Assembly: GCA_905221605.1 (NCBI GenBank)
Contig: CAJNDS010002230.1
Span: 429,501 to 493,500 of the forward strand
Reading direction: 5' to 3'
DNA: 64,000 nt
Source: Symbiodinium natans
Taxonomy: Eukaryota; Sar; Dinophyceae; Suessiales; Symbiodiniaceae
In this document: one piece after another, positions 9,543-18,123 of the stretch
Layout of the letters: every line of letters starts with the position of its first letter
How positions within the stretch are numbered: the stretch's first letter is position 1
The notes under the pieces: model-generated
Told to the model about the DNA's origin: nothing
The model's input: only the letters and a program-made list of their open reading frames with translations
Databases searched by the model: none
Position numbers and translations under genes: made by a program

Positions 9543-9845
9543 GCTATTTTTTTGGGGGGTTTTGGGGGTTTAGGGTTTAGGGTTTAGGGTTTAGGGTTTA
9601 GGGTTTTGGGTTAAGGGTTACCCTTTTCCCTTTTTTTGATTAAGGGCTCAGGGTTTAACGGGGCGGCTTCCGGGGAGGTGGAGGGTCGGCTTGCTCTTTC
9701 CTGAATCATGAAGCCCTATTTCAAAGTCGGGTTTAGGGTTTAGGGTTTAGGGTTTAGGGTTTAGGGTTTAGGGTTTAGGGTTTAGGGTTTAGGGCTCAGG
9801 GTTTAGGGGTTCTGGTGATTGTGCTGTTCATCGACTGAGTCCTGC

Positions 9846-9870
9846 TTGCTTGCTTACTTGCTTGCTGCAG
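9846..9870 (+). promoter_or_regulatory. probable spliced-leader trans-splice acceptor
   Basis: A pyrimidine-rich TTGCTTGCTTACTTGCTTGC tract ends in TGCAG at 9870, 39 nt upstream of the ATG of a signal-peptide exon. Dinoflagellate mRNAs receive a spliced leader at such sites. The function here is inferred from position and sequence. Confidence 0.5.
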
Positions 9871-9909
9871 TCCCAGCTGTAGCAGCCAAGCCCAGAGCAA
9901 AAGATAACA

Positions 9910-10010
9910 ATGAGAGCAGCCGCTGTCATCCTGTTGCTAGCTTTCGTCTCTCGGCTGCGTGCAGAATTTTATCGCACCCTGGCGGTGCATGTGAACAAAA
10001 GGACGAACAG
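9910..10010 (+). CDS. first exon encoding a signal peptide
   Basis: ATG at 9910 opens MRAAAVILLLAFVSRLRAEF, a textbook signal peptide: a short positive n-region, a hydrophobic core and a likely cleavage after LRA. The exon ends at AACAG|GTTGCA (phase 2) before a CCCTAAA array; without splicing the frame would stop after 39 codons at 10027. The next open segment with a good acceptor, 10763-10895, continues in phase. The product would be secreted or membrane-targeted; I do not recognise the family. Confidence 0.6.
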
Positions 10011-10054
10011 GTTGCACGCTATGAACTAACTCTATGGTCCAAAAGCCCCGGATA

Positions 10055-10170
10055 TTGAAAACCCTAAACCCTAAACCCTAAACCCTAAACCCTAAACCCT
10101 AAACCCTAAACCCTAAACCCTAAACCCTAAACCCTAAACCCTAAACCCTAAACCCTAAACCCTAAACCCT
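10055..10170. repeat. perfect CCCTAAA array
   Basis: About sixteen uninterrupted CCCTAAA units inside the presumed first intron of the signal-peptide gene. From 10171 to 10590 the sequence is AT-rich and unique with CACTTCGTT-type short palindromes; no gene seen. Confidence 0.97.
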
Positions 10171-10762
10171 CATGAATACTGTTCGTCCGGATCATAAAGG
10201 AGCTCTTTTGACTCTAAGCATGTGACCGCTCCAGGAGTAGCCGTCCATGACTTCGTTCACTTGAATTACCAGGATTGTTCATTCACCAGGTAACCCATGA
10301 TGATAACACTAAGAGCTCATATAATAAGTAAATACATGTATATAGAAAAACTATCTTATAGTTCTACCGGAAAAGAAGTGTATTAACCTAGCTCGCGAGG
10401 AATTAGTATTAAGACATGAAGGTAGCACTGATTTGTGCTGTCATGCCATTCACTTCGTTCGGTCACTTATTGGATGTGACATCAGAGTGAGAAAGCGGGG
10501 GTGGTCACCATAGGCCGACAGCCGGATCAAACGATCAAACACGAAACCTTGCTACGTAACGCTAAGCCCGGACCCTAAAAAGAGTAATGCCGAACCCTAA
10601 GCCCTAAACCCTAAACCCTAAACCCTCAACCCTAAACCCTAAACCCTGCACCCTAAACCCTAAACCCTAAACCCTAAACCCTAAACCCTAAACCCTAAAC
10701 CCTAAATTCCCACCCGGCCTGCTTAGGCCGTACCCACCCTTTTCTAGGGTGCCTGGACCCAG

Positions 10763-10895
10763 AAGATATCCGGCAGTGATGGACACCTTCACTGGATGGA
10801 CAATGGGTGGAGCCATTGGAGAATGGCCGAATAGAGAGCCCCTAGGGCTCGCCTTGCCACTAGGCGGCGCCCATATTTACACAGGGATTCTCTGA
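10763..10895 (+). CDS. possible terminal exon of the signal-peptide gene
   Basis: Acceptor TGGACCCAG|A. Joined to the phase-2 donor at 10010 the frame stays open for 43 codons and stops at TGA 10893-10895; it includes MDTFTGWTMGGAIGEWPNRE. Together the exons would encode a small secreted protein of about 77 residues. The join is supported only by phase. Confidence 0.42.
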
Positions 10896-11063
10896 TCCTC
10901 CCTTTGATGGGAACACCCTAAACTCAAGGGAGCCATGTGGGCTGTGTTCCTGCCCCGGTACCTTCACCACACCTTTGCAGGGAAAGCAATGGTGGGAATT
11001 GAGGGCGACAGCCCTGAACCCTAAAAGGCAGTGGTTTGGGTGGTGGCCTGTCAAAGCTCACAG

Positions 11064-11133
11064 CGGGTGGGGAGAAAGAACCCAGCACCAATCAAAGTGT
11101 TGGATTACATTGACAACAGATGCCTTCGCGCGA
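11064..11133 (+). CDS. possible mini-exon
   Basis: After AGCTCACAG the frame reads RVGRKNPAPIKVLDYIDNRC, then LRAT, and is protein-like. The 3' end is unclear because repeat family 6 begins at about 11134. Another acceptor, CACCTTTGCAG at 10980, opens a short frame just upstream. Confidence 0.35.
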
Positions 11134-11215
11134 CATGCCGCCCCCCCACACCCCCTGGGTGTGTAGGGGCGCCATTTACACATGACACTTACTGCCGCTG
11201 CCCTGCGAGACGCCC
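11134..11215. repeat. dispersed hairpin repeat family 6, copy 2
   Basis: CCACACCCCCTGGGTGTG, GGGGCGCCATTTACACATG, CACTTACTGCCGCTG and GCGAGACGCC occur in the same order as in copy 1 (5828-5900). Both copies abut CCCTAAACCC. Confidence 0.7.
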
Positions 11216-11307
11216 TAAACCCTAAACCCTAAACCCTAAACCCCAAACCCTAAACCCCGAACCCAAAACCTTAAACCCCTGATCCGACATATTGAGCTGC
11301 CAGTGAG

Positions 11308-11355
11308 GTGTCCATCGATCAGGCCGCGCAGAAGGCCGCGGATCGCCGCTGGGAG
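11308..11355 (+). CDS. mini-exon, product not recognised
   Basis: Acceptor CCAGTGAG|G, donor TGGGAG|GTGCCC. Sixteen codons, phase 0 at both ends: VSIDQAAQKAADRRWE, helical in character. C-strand repeats before and a long G-strand array after. Confidence 0.55.
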
Positions 11356-11382
11356 GTGCCCGGCCCCTCCCCTGTTTGTTTT

Positions 11383-11625
11383 GGGTTTAGGGTTTAGGGT
11401 TTAGGGTTTAGGGTTTAGGGTTTAGGGTTTAGGGTTTAGGGTTTAGGGTTTAGGGTTTAGGGTTTAGGGTTTAGGGTTTAGGGTTTAGGGTTTAGGGTTT
11501 AGGGTTTAGGGTTCAGGGTTTCGGGTTTAGGGTTTAGGGTTTAGGGGTTTAGGGTTCAGGGTTTAGGGGTTAGGGCCTAAGTTTAGGGCTTGGGGTTTAG
11601 GGTTTGGGGTTTGGGGTTCAGGCTC
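11383..11625. repeat. long TTTAGGG array with TTCAGGG/TTTGGGG variants
   Basis: Perfect TTTAGGG to about 11510, then degenerating through TTCAGGG, TTTCGGG and TTTGGGG. Confidence 0.97.
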
Positions 11626-11644
11626 TTCCACTGGTCTGTAACAG

Positions 11645-11726
11645 TGTACATCTGCCCTGTTGGTGGAGACAAGGAGGAGAGTAGTATCCACCTTCTCCGG
11701 CAGTGTCTGTGATGTGTATACAGCCG
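11645..11726 (+). CDS. mini-exon, product not recognised
   Basis: Acceptor TCTGTAACAG|T; donor ACAGCCG|GTTTAGGG is the telomeric repeat itself. Frame: CTSALLVETRRRVVSTFSGS then VCDVYTA (27 codons plus 1 nt). A second frame is open for most of the length. Confidence 0.5.
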
Positions 11727-12079
11727 GTTTAGGGTTTAGGGTTTGTATATGTTTTTTTTCTGTTGCTATCTCAGGCCCGAGGCCCATGAGAACACACATC
11801 AACATTCGATCATTCACAGTAGGCAGTAAGTAGCAAAGGAGCAACTCCTAAACCAAAAGACTTTTCGTTCGTTCTTTGTTTTCGTGCGTAGAGGCAGTAT
11901 TCCCTCACCCCTGGGGAGCCAGTTCACACGGCTCTGTCTATGGGCTCTAGGGTTCGGTGTTTGGGGTGTACGTTTTGGAGTTTTGATTTCGGCGGCTCAA
12001 GCTATCCTTGCCACAAAGCAGGTTGAAAGCCCATCAGACCTGAGTTTCACGCACTGGAAGGCGAGCCCTAAACTAGCTA

Positions 12080-12166
12080 TTTGCTTAAGAACCACCCGAA
12101 AGAATTTTCCCGAAGGGGAAGATAGGGATTATTGTATTCATTGTTTGGGGGTCTCTTAAGCAAATA
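12080..12166. mobile_element. foldback element family 2 (TTGCTTAAGAACC...TCTTAAGCAAAT)
   Basis: TTTGCTTAAGAACC at the left and GTCTCTTAAGCAAAT at the right are mirror images, with GGGATTATTG inside. Further copies are at 12185, 14093, 27951 and 49525, most with a poly-C or poly-G tract in the arm. Confidence 0.7.
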
Positions 12167-12184
12167 TTAAGGATTGACTAGCCT

Positions 12185-12266
12185 TTGTAAGGGCAATATA
12201 GGGATCATTAGCTTGATTTTTTGTTTTTTGGAGGGGGGGGGGGGTGGGGGTTCTTAAGCGAGCAAA
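12185..12266. mobile_element. foldback element family 2, partial copy with G tract
   Basis: TGTAAGGGCAATATAGGGATCATTA, a GGAGGGGGG tract and TTCTTAAGCGAGCAA match the right half of the family. Confidence 0.6.
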
Positions 12267-12340
12267 AAAGATTTACAAGCCCTGGCCACGTCTGGAAGGT
12301 TGGGTATCAAGACCTTCTTCAGCAAATCGTAGCAAATCTT

Positions 12341-12430
12341 GGGATGCTGATACTAACAGTTCTTACAAGGGGTTATAGTACCCCGATTATCATCCCTACT
12401 AAGGACTGTTAGAACAAGGGAGAACATCCC
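12341..12430. mobile_element. foldback element family 1
   Basis: Begins GGGATGCTGATACTAACAGT and ends GGACTGTTAGAACAAGGGAGAACATCCC; the arms mirror each other. It lies 31 bp upstream of an exon. Confidence 0.7.
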
Positions 12431-12461
12431 AAGTAGTAAACCTGTTAAGCTTCGTAGCCAG

Positions 12462-12539
12462 GTCAAAGACTGGAGCGACAACACCGCCATCGGCCTCATC
12501 CCAAGAGGGGATCTGAACCCTCTCATGGGTCTTTGTCGG
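12462..12539 (+). CDS. exon 1 of an in-phase three-exon chain
   Basis: Acceptor GTAGCCAG|G. Frame VKDWSDNTAIGLIPRGDLNP then LMGLCR (26 codons) ends in phase 0 at TGTCGG|GTTTGGGG, a telomere-derived donor; a second donor (ATGG|GTCTTT at 12528) is possible. The next exon (12615) continues in phase 0. Product not recognised. Confidence 0.68.
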
Positions 12540-12614
12540 GTTTGGGGTTTCTAGGGTTTAGGGTTTAGGGTTTAGGGTTTAGGGTTTAGGGCTTAGGGTT
12601 GATGGTAGCCTCAG

Positions 12615-12700
12615 TGGGTTCAAGTTGTTGGTGTAAAAAGGTGTCGAAATGCCCATGACATTCTCAGCCGCCTGGAACCCAAACCCTGGTACTTGGAGAG
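12615..12700 (+). CDS. exon 2 of the in-phase chain
   Basis: Acceptor TAGCCTCAG|T, donor GGAGAG|GTAGGC. Frame WVQVVGVKRCRNAHDILSRL then EPKPWYLE (28 codons plus 2 nt). Joins the previous and the next exon without a frame break. Confidence 0.68.
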
Positions 12701-12842
12701 GTAGGCTGGTAGGGTTTCGGGTTTCGGGTTTCGGGTTTAGGGTTTAGGGTTTAGGGTTTAGGGTTTAGGGTTTAGGGTTTAGGGTCTGGGGGGGCTCTGG
12801 GCTTTGAGCAGGAAGCGAACTTAGAGTGACATCTGGTTGCAG

Positions 12843-12894
12843 CCCCTTTAATGCGGGCACCGAGAACTCTACCACTCGAAGCACACCGCGCTGA
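12843..12894 (+). CDS. exon 3 and probable C-terminus of the chain
   Basis: Acceptor TCTGGTTGCAG|C completes the phase-2 codon and reads PFNAGTENSTTRSTPR, then TGA at 12892-12894. The minus strand of this exon looks a little like a tRNA D-arm, which I reject. Confidence 0.55.
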
Positions 12895-13199
12895 TTGGCT
12901 AAACCCTAAACCCTAAACCCTGACAACCCGAAACCCCGAACCCTGAACCCTGAACTAACCCTAAAGCCTAAACCCCAAGCCTAAACCCTAAACCTTAAGC
13001 GCAAGTCTGGAGCAGGGGGCACGGGCAGCAGAGCACGTGAACATTCAAGGAGGGGTCGGGCTCGGGGTGGGCTTGTGGTTTAGGGTGTAGGGCTTAGGGC
13101 TCAGAGTTTAGGGTGTTAGGGTTGTGGGTGGAGGGTTTCAGGGCTAAAGGAAAAGCAGTGTGAAAAGCCTAAACCCCGAACCCTAAACCCTAAATTCAG

Positions 13200-13265
13200 G
13201 ACAACGAAGGTTTCCAGGTTATGTTGGGTGTTGAGAGTGTTGAGGGCAAAAGGCGGCTAAGGCTG
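13200..13265 (+). CDS. mini-exon with a GC donor
   Basis: Acceptor AAATTCAG|G; donor CTG|GCAAGT is a strong GC-type 5' splice site. Twenty-two codons, phase 0 at both ends: DNEGFQVMLGVESVEGKRRL then RL. Confidence 0.62.
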
Positions 13266-13561
13266 GCAAGTTGAACCCTAAGCCCTAACCCTTAAGCCTT
13301 AAACCCTTTGCCCTAAACCCTAAGCCCTGAACCCTGATCCCTGAATCCTGAACCAAAACACCCTAGCCCTGAAGCCTGAACCCTGAAACCAGTTTACACA
13401 CATCAGCCCGAACACCTCCAGTAATGGAAAGTAGTCTTGGGCCGGGGCCCTCTGCCCCGCCGAATATTGCGATTACCACCCCGTTTAAAAAGTGACGTCT
13501 ACATTGCGGGGTTTTGGGTTGCAAGCCCTAAGCCCCCAAACTCCCTAGTGAACGAAGCCAG

Positions 13562-13641
13562 ATGTTGGTGCAGAAGAGAGGTCCTACGGAGCGAACGGGC
13601 AAAGCACCGGAGTTGATGAAGGAGGCGCTCTCGCCTGCAGG
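13562..13641 (+). CDS. mini-exon, product not recognised
   Basis: Acceptor CGAAGCCAG|A, donor CTGCAGG|GTGATT. Frame MLVQKRGPTERTGKAPELMK then EALSPA plus 2 nt. The next segment (13818) continues in phase. Confidence 0.58.
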
Positions 13642-13817
13642 GTGATTTCGAGATGTAAGAACAGGGCCCCCTCAGGCTTCAGGGGCTTCCCCCAAACCCT
13701 CAGTCCTACATCCTTGTTTTTTTTTTTTTTTTTTTTTTGGGGGGGGGGGTTTAGGGTTTAGGGTTTAGGGTTTAGGGCTTAGGGTTTAGGGTTTAGGGTT
13801 TAGAGATTGTGCGTCAG

Positions 13818-13892
13818 TCCTGTAGGTCCGTGGTTTTGGAGAGACCACAGGGTGGAGAACGGGTTTGCGTTGAACACCCGAGGCCCCCAACA
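13818..13892 (+). CDS. mini-exon, 3' end uncertain
   Basis: Acceptor GTGCGTCAG|T. In phase with the previous exon the frame reads PVGPWFWRDHRVENGFALNT then RGPQQ. Another frame is open too. The donor near 13892 is not clear. Confidence 0.48.
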
Positions 13893-14029
13893 GAAGCACC
13901 CTAAACCCGAAACCCTAAACCCTAAGCCCTAAGCCCTAAACCCTTAACCCTAAACCCTAAACCCTAAACCCTAAACCCTAAAAACTAAACCCTAAACCCA
14001 AAAACCCTATACGCCCTAAACCACGCCAG

Positions 14030-14078
14030 GAAGGCAAGATCTTCGACATTAACGAGCTCGCCATTTCGCTGCATTTGG
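14030..14078 (+). CDS. mini-exon, product not recognised
   Basis: Acceptor CCACGCCAG|G, donor CATTTGG|GTGTTT. Frame EGKIFDINELAISLHL plus 1 nt. A family-2 foldback element begins about 15 bp into the intron. Confidence 0.62.
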
Positions 14079-14092
14079 GTGTTTCTACGAAA

Positions 14093-14195
14093 TTTGCATA
14101 AGAGCCCCCCCCCCCCCCAAAAAAAAACATTTAGAATCCCTATATTGCTTCATAAGGAATATATTCTTCATTTATTCGGGGTTCTTAAGCAAGTA
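14093..14195. mobile_element. foldback element family 2 with C tract
   Basis: TTTGCATAAGAGCC then a C run, AATCCCTATATTGC in the centre and GGGGTTCTTAAGCAA at the right. It lies inside an intron directly after an exon. Confidence 0.68.
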
Positions 14196-14197
14196 GT

Positions 14198-14282
14198 AAC
14201 TGGGGTCCTTGTTATAATCAAGGAACGAATGCTACTACTTGGGGGTTTATAGTCAGGGTCCCCTTATTTTCATAAACCCTAC
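14198..14282. repeat. dispersed repeat family 10 (GGGGTCCTTGTTATA...)
   Basis: GGGGTCCTTGTTATAATC, TACTACTTGGGGGTTTAT and GGGTCCCCTTATTTTCATAAA recur in diverged form at 17153-17240 and 46047-46130. Confidence 0.5.
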
Positions 14283-14517
14283 TTGGCGCCCTTCTCTTCC
14301 TTGTTGGGGCGTGGTGAGGGCGTGCGGTTGGAGGGGGTTGTGGGCCCGTTTGGTACCCCTGAAGTGACTTGAAATAGACTTGGGCAGACCCGAAGCAGGC
14401 TGGAACAAAAACGTGTAAAGCCCCAATCCCGCTGAAAAGAGGCAGATATCACCCCCATCCGAGTCTTGCATACTTAAACCGTAACTACCTGTAGTTGCCC
14501 TTTCATGCGCTCTTCAG

Positions 14518-14582
14518 GGAACTTTCAGAAGTAGGTGGCTTGCTTCCCACTCCAGAGTGCTTCAGTCCCTGGCGAGGAGCCT
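14518..14582 (+). CDS. mini-exon, frame ambiguous
   Basis: Acceptor GCTCTTCAG|G and donor GAGCCT|GTGAGC are both good. At least two frames are open, for example ELSEVGGLLPTPECFSPWRG. Confidence 0.42.
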
Positions 14583-14942
14583 GTGAGCAAACCCTGAATC
14601 CTAAACCCCAAACCTCAAACCCTAAACCCTAAACCCTAAACCCTGAACCCTGAACCCTGAACCCTGAACCCTAAACCCTAAACCCTAAACCCTAAACCCT
14701 AAACCCTAAACCCTAACCCTCCAGACCTTGCACAGCCCTGCACCTCGAAGCGCACCCTGAAGCCCTGAGCTCTGAGCGGAAAACCCCCAAACCTCTAAAC
14801 CCTAAACCCCTAAACCCTAAACCCTAAACCCTAAACCCTAAACCCTAAACCCTAAACCCTAAACCCTAAACCCTAAACCCTAAGACCCTGAACCCTAAAC
14901 CCTAAAAGCCCTAAGTTCCCTTAGGCCCTCAACCTTCCCTAG

Positions 14943-15023
14943 AAGGGCACCTTGAGGATGGTACGGCCCAGTGGCGCATGAAGAACTACGGCACGGCTCA
15001 CTTCAGAGGCCGCCCCTTCTTGG
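14943..15023 (+). CDS. mini-exon, product not recognised
   Basis: Acceptor CTTCCCTAG|A, donor TTCTTGG|GTTTCT. After two bases the frame reads GHLEDGTAQWRMKNYGTAHF then RGRPFL, a convincing globular-protein composition. C-strand array before, G-strand array after. Confidence 0.65.
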
Positions 15024-15164
15024 GTTTCTGGCCGAGGGCCTAGGGCTTAGGGTTTGTTTTAAGGGTTTAGGGTTTAGGGTTTAGGGTTTAGGGTTTAGGG
15101 TTTAGGGTTTAGGGTTTAGGGGACTATGGGGCGGGGCGTTTTGGGGGGTTCGGGGGCCACCAAG

Positions 15165-15195
15165 GCCTGCGCCAAATCAGCTGAGCGCAGAATGG
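15165..15195 (+). CDS. 31-nt mini-exon ending at a telomeric donor
   Basis: Acceptor CCACCAAG|G, donor AATGG|GTTTAGTG. Ten codons: ACAKSAERRM. Confidence 0.48.
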
Positions 15196-15355
15196 GTTTA
15201 GTGTTTAGGGTTGAGGGTTTAGGGTTTAGGGTTGAGGGTTTAGGGTTTAGGGCTCAGGGTTTAGGGTTTAGGGTTTAGGGTTTAGGGTTTAGGGTTGAAG
15301 GTAGATGGCAAGCTTGGGTTCGAGGTAGGGCGGCTGGATTCTTCACAGCTTGCAG

Positions 15356-15406
15356 TCCCCTCAAGTGTTCTGGATTCTGTCCAGTGCAGTCTCCACCACT
15401 AGAAAG
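15356..15406 (+). CDS. mini-exon, product not recognised
   Basis: Acceptor CACAGCTTGCAG|T, donor AGAAAG|GTACTT. Seventeen codons, phase 0: SPQVFWILSSAVSTTRK. Confidence 0.58.
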
Positions 15407-15575
15407 GTACTTGAAGGTTCATGGATTTAGGAGCCTCCGGCTCAGGCCGCCGACCCAAGAGGCCCGAAACCTCTAAGCCGGAAATGGTTGTTACCCTAAA
15501 GCCTAAACGCTAAACTCTACACCTAAACCAGGGTTCGGGGGTTTGAGGACGTGTTGTGGGAATGGGGGGGTGGAG

Positions 15576-15626
15576 GCTTCGAACTGTTGGAGTTGGCGCA
15601 AGGTTGCAACATAGGCAACCTCCTGG
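15576..15626 (+). CDS. mini-exon in phase with 16044-16130
   Basis: Acceptor GGTGGAG|G, donor CTCCTGG|GTGGGG. After two bases: FELLELAQGCNIGNLL plus 1 nt. The next exon supplies the two bases that complete a Gly codon. The intron between contains long G/C homopolymers. Confidence 0.55.
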
Positions 15627-16043
15627 GTGGGGGGGGGGGCCGCGCGTTTTAAGGTTTTGGGGGTCAGGGAGAGAGGGGGGGGGGGAGGTGGAAGGCAAAA
15701 GGTTGTAGTTTTCTTGTGTCCTGCGAAATCTGGCTCGATGTGCCGTGGTCCCTAAGCTAAGCGGCAAGCCCCAAACCGCGAGACACGAGTTGGGTCGGGG
15801 GGGTTGGGGGGGGGGGTGTGGGGGGGGGGGGGGGGTGGGGGGGGGGTGCACCGACCCCCCGCCCCCCCTCCCCCCCCGAGGCTCCCCCAAAACCATCCAA
15901 CACGCCGCCAGGGTCGGCGGATACTACACCCTAAACCCTAAACCCCAAACCCGAAACCCTAAATCCTAAACCCTAAACCCTCAAACCCTATGCCTCGCCC
16001 CTGACCTTTCAACCCCAAAGAAAGCACCCAAAATCCGGCGCAG

Positions 16044-16130
16044 GTGGCGAGAACTACATGAGCAAGGAAGAGAAGAAAGGCCGATTTTGGGTTCAGGAGT
16101 GTTTGGGCTTACTGAGCTGCCATTGTGTGG
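16044..16130 (+). CDS. mini-exon ending at a telomeric donor
   Basis: Acceptor CCGGCGCAG|G. Frame GENYMSKEEKKGRFWVQECL then GLLSCHCV to donor GTGTGG|GTTTAGGG; an earlier donor, TTTTGG|GTTCAG at 16090, is also possible. A further acceptor with an open frame follows at 16257. Confidence 0.58.
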
Positions 16131-16259
16131 GTTTAGGGTTTAGGGTTTCGGGTTTAGGGTTTAGGGTTTCGGGTTTAGGGTTTAGGGTTTAGGGTTTCGG
16201 GTTTAGGGTTTAGGGTTTAGGGTCATTTTCGCGAGCTTAGAGTCTGGATTTTGCAGCCG

Positions 16260-16325
16260 CGAAAGCCCAACTCCCCTGGCAAGGTCTGGAGGTGTTACTT
16301 CGTAGAGGCCATATGGAGCCTAAGC
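16260..16325 (+). CDS. possible mini-exon, frame ambiguous
   Basis: GGATTTTGCAG|C opens PRKPNSPGKVWRCYFVEAIW in one frame and AKAQLPWQGLEVLLRRGHME in another. It fits either upstream donor. The 3' end is unclear. Confidence 0.4.
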
Positions 16326-16501
16326 CCTAAACCCTAGCCCTAAACCCTAAACCCTAAACCCTAAACCCTAAACCCTAAACCCTAAACCCTAAACCCTAAA
16401 CCCTAAACCCTAAACCCTAAACCCTAAACCCTAAATTCCGACCCTGCAGGAGAACAGGTTTTGGCGTTTACGGTTCAGGGCAATCTCTGAGCTTTGTGGG
16501 G

Positions 16502-16535
<34 letters not shown>

Positions 16536-16894
16536 GGGGGGGTGGGGGTTCAAAAACCCAAAAACGTACACTTTGGTCCGAGAAGTCGCACGGTGCGGGT
16601 TTCTGGTTCCTCCACGGAAAAGTTGTGCACCGGCCCCTGCTGCGTTTTGGGGGGGAAGGAGGGAAAGAGGGAGGTTTCACCTCCCCAAGCCCATCCAACA
16701 CGCCGCCAAGGTCGGCGGACCCTAAACCCTAAACCCTAAACCCTAAACCCTAAACCCTAAACCCTAAACCCTAAACCCTAAACCCTAAACCCTAAACTCT
16801 AAACCCTAATCCCTAAACCCTAGGGTTTAGGTTTTCGGGTGCTGCTTAGCCAGCTCAGCCCGCGGCTGGTGCTTCCCAAAGCTAAGACTGTCAG

Positions 16895-16969
16895 GATCAG
16901 GATCGGGGGACGTACTGTTGCGATACGGAGGACATGCCTACGCTGTTGACAAGGTCCGATGAAAACGAG
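16895..16969 (+). CDS. mini-exon open in all three frames, telomeric donor
   Basis: Acceptor CTGTCAG|G and donor AACGAG|GTTTAGGG give DQDRGTYCCDTEDMPTLLTR then SDENE in phase 0. A longer version from CCAGCTCAG at about 16857 ending AAG|GTCCG gives a frame containing DVLLRYGGHAYAVDK. The choice needs RNA data. Confidence 0.55.
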
Positions 16970-17028
16970 GTTTAGGGTTTAGGGTTTAGGGTTTAGGGTT
17001 TAGGGTTTAGGGTTTAGGGTTTAGGGTA

Positions 17029-17140
17029 GCTTGGTACCCCAGTGGTACCTTTCCCTTTTTTTTGGTTCAAAGGTTCCCCTATAAAGCAACCAACCCAAAA
17101 ACGGGTGCCCTTATTGCAATATGGTTACTGGGCTACCAAG
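17029..17140. mobile_element. foldback element family 5, best copy
   Basis: GCTTGGTACCCCAGTGGTACC at the left and GGTTACTGGGCTACCAAG at the right, with a T run in between. Inserted next to a TTTAGGG array. Confidence 0.68.
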
Positions 17141-17297
17141 CCAGGGGTACCCTAATCGGGGTCCTGGTTATACAGGGGTCCTATTATTTGGGGTTCTATT
17201 TTAGGGGCCCTTTATTCTCGTAAAGCCCCATTTAGGCTCTAAACTCTAGGCTCTAAACTCTAAGCCCTAAGCCCTCGTTCGTTCAAAGCTGCCTCAG

Positions 17298-17375
17298 GCG
17301 TGAAGGGCAAGAAAGGCAAAGGAAAAGGCAAGAAGGGCAAGGGCAAGGGCAAAGGCAAAGGAAAAGGCGCGCAGG
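17298..17375 (+). CDS. Lys/Gly-repeat exon
   Basis: Acceptor CTGCCTCAG|G. After two bases the frame is VKGKKGKGKGKKGKGKGKGK and continues, a strongly basic KG repeat; donor GCAGG|GTCGTC. Basic and acidic low-complexity exons follow downstream (18354, 19410), so they may belong to one nuclear or RNA-binding protein; that link is inferred. Confidence 0.5.
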
Positions 17376-17391
17376 GTCGTCATTCGGTGTT

Positions 17392-17660
17392 ACCCTAAAC
17401 CCTAAACCCTAAACCCTAAACCCTAAACCCTAAACCCTAAACCCTAAACCCTAAACCCTAAACCCTAAACCCTAAACCCTAAACCCTAAACCCTAAACCC
17501 TAAACCTAAACCCCTAAACCCTAAACCCTAAACCCTAAACCCTAAACCTAAACCCTAAACCCCCTACCCCCTAAACAAACCCTGAACCCTAAACCCTAAA
17601 CCCTAAACCCCTAAACATAAACCTAAACCCTAAACCCTAAACCTAACCCTAAACCCTAAA
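17392..17660. repeat. CCCTAAA array with CCTAAA slips
   Basis: Perfect units to 17500, then one-base length changes (CCTAAACC, CCCCTAAAC), the pattern left by replication slippage. Confidence 0.97.
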
Positions 17661-17695
17661 ACCCTTGTTTTCCTGAGCTCGAACCTCAAACCTTC

Positions 17696-17870
17696 GTGGT
17701 TGGGGGCGTTGGGGTGTTGTGTGGGGGTGTTGGGGGTGTTGGGGGTGTGGGGGGTGGGGTGGGGGTGTTGGGGGTGTGTTGGGGTGTTGGGGGTGTTGGG
17801 GGGTTGGGGGTGTTGGGGGTGTTTGGGGGTGTTGGGGGTGTTGGGGGTGTTGGGGGTTTTGGGATGTTGG
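17696..17870. repeat. G-rich minisatellite (GTTGGGGGT)n
   Basis: About 175 bp of GTTGGGGGTG units, only one purine change away from telomere-like TTGGGG. The + strand has strong G-quadruplex potential. The 89-codon Gly/Val frame here is a repeat artefact. Confidence 0.95.
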
Positions 17871-17897
17871 GCTTACTAGGGTTCTATGAGGGTTTAG

Positions 17898-17945
17898 GGT
17901 TTATGCATGCGGTCTTGCGGACTGCCTCGAACAAGCTCTATGAGG
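17898..17945 (+). CDS. mini-exon bounded on both sides by telomeric splice sites
   Basis: Acceptor GTTTAG|GG and donor GAGG|GTTTAGGG are both repeat units. Fifteen codons: FMHAVLRTASNKLYE. A 20-bp segment beginning CTATGAG occurs at 17884 and again at 17938, so the exon's end is duplicated in the upstream intron. Confidence 0.55.
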
Positions 17946-18012
17946 GTTTAGGGTTTAGGGTTTAGGGTTTAGGGTTTAGGGTTTAGGGTGTTTGTTCGAC
18001 TGGTTTCAGTAG

Positions 18013-18072
18013 GCAGTGGCTGCAGTGATCCTCCGACCTCTTGGTCGCTCACATGGGCATTTCCCAGTGTAG
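18013..18072 (+). CDS. possible terminal exon
   Basis: Acceptor TTTCAGTAG|G. Nineteen codons AVAAVILRPLGRSHGHFPV then TAG at 18070-18072; an internal GT (CCCA|GTGTAG) could be a donor instead. Confidence 0.42.
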   Translation, partial: AVAAVILRPLGRSHGHFPV

Positions 18073-18123
18073 GGGGTACCCCGTTTAAACCCCAAAGATA
18101 GAATAGAAACCCCTTCAAGGGAC

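Noticed and set aside
10055-10170. Regularly spaced repeats that might suggest CRISPR
   Set aside because: Units are contiguous 7-bp telomeric repeats without spacers, in eukaryotic DNA.
12843-12905. tRNA-like D-arm on the minus strand (GAGTGGTAGAGTTCTCGG)
   Set aside because: No matching T-arm or acceptor stem; the plus strand is an exon in phase with its neighbours.
15510-16739. Gly-rich and Pro-rich frames over poly-G/poly-C tracts
   Set aside because: Composition comes from homopolymers; no splice-site or domain support.
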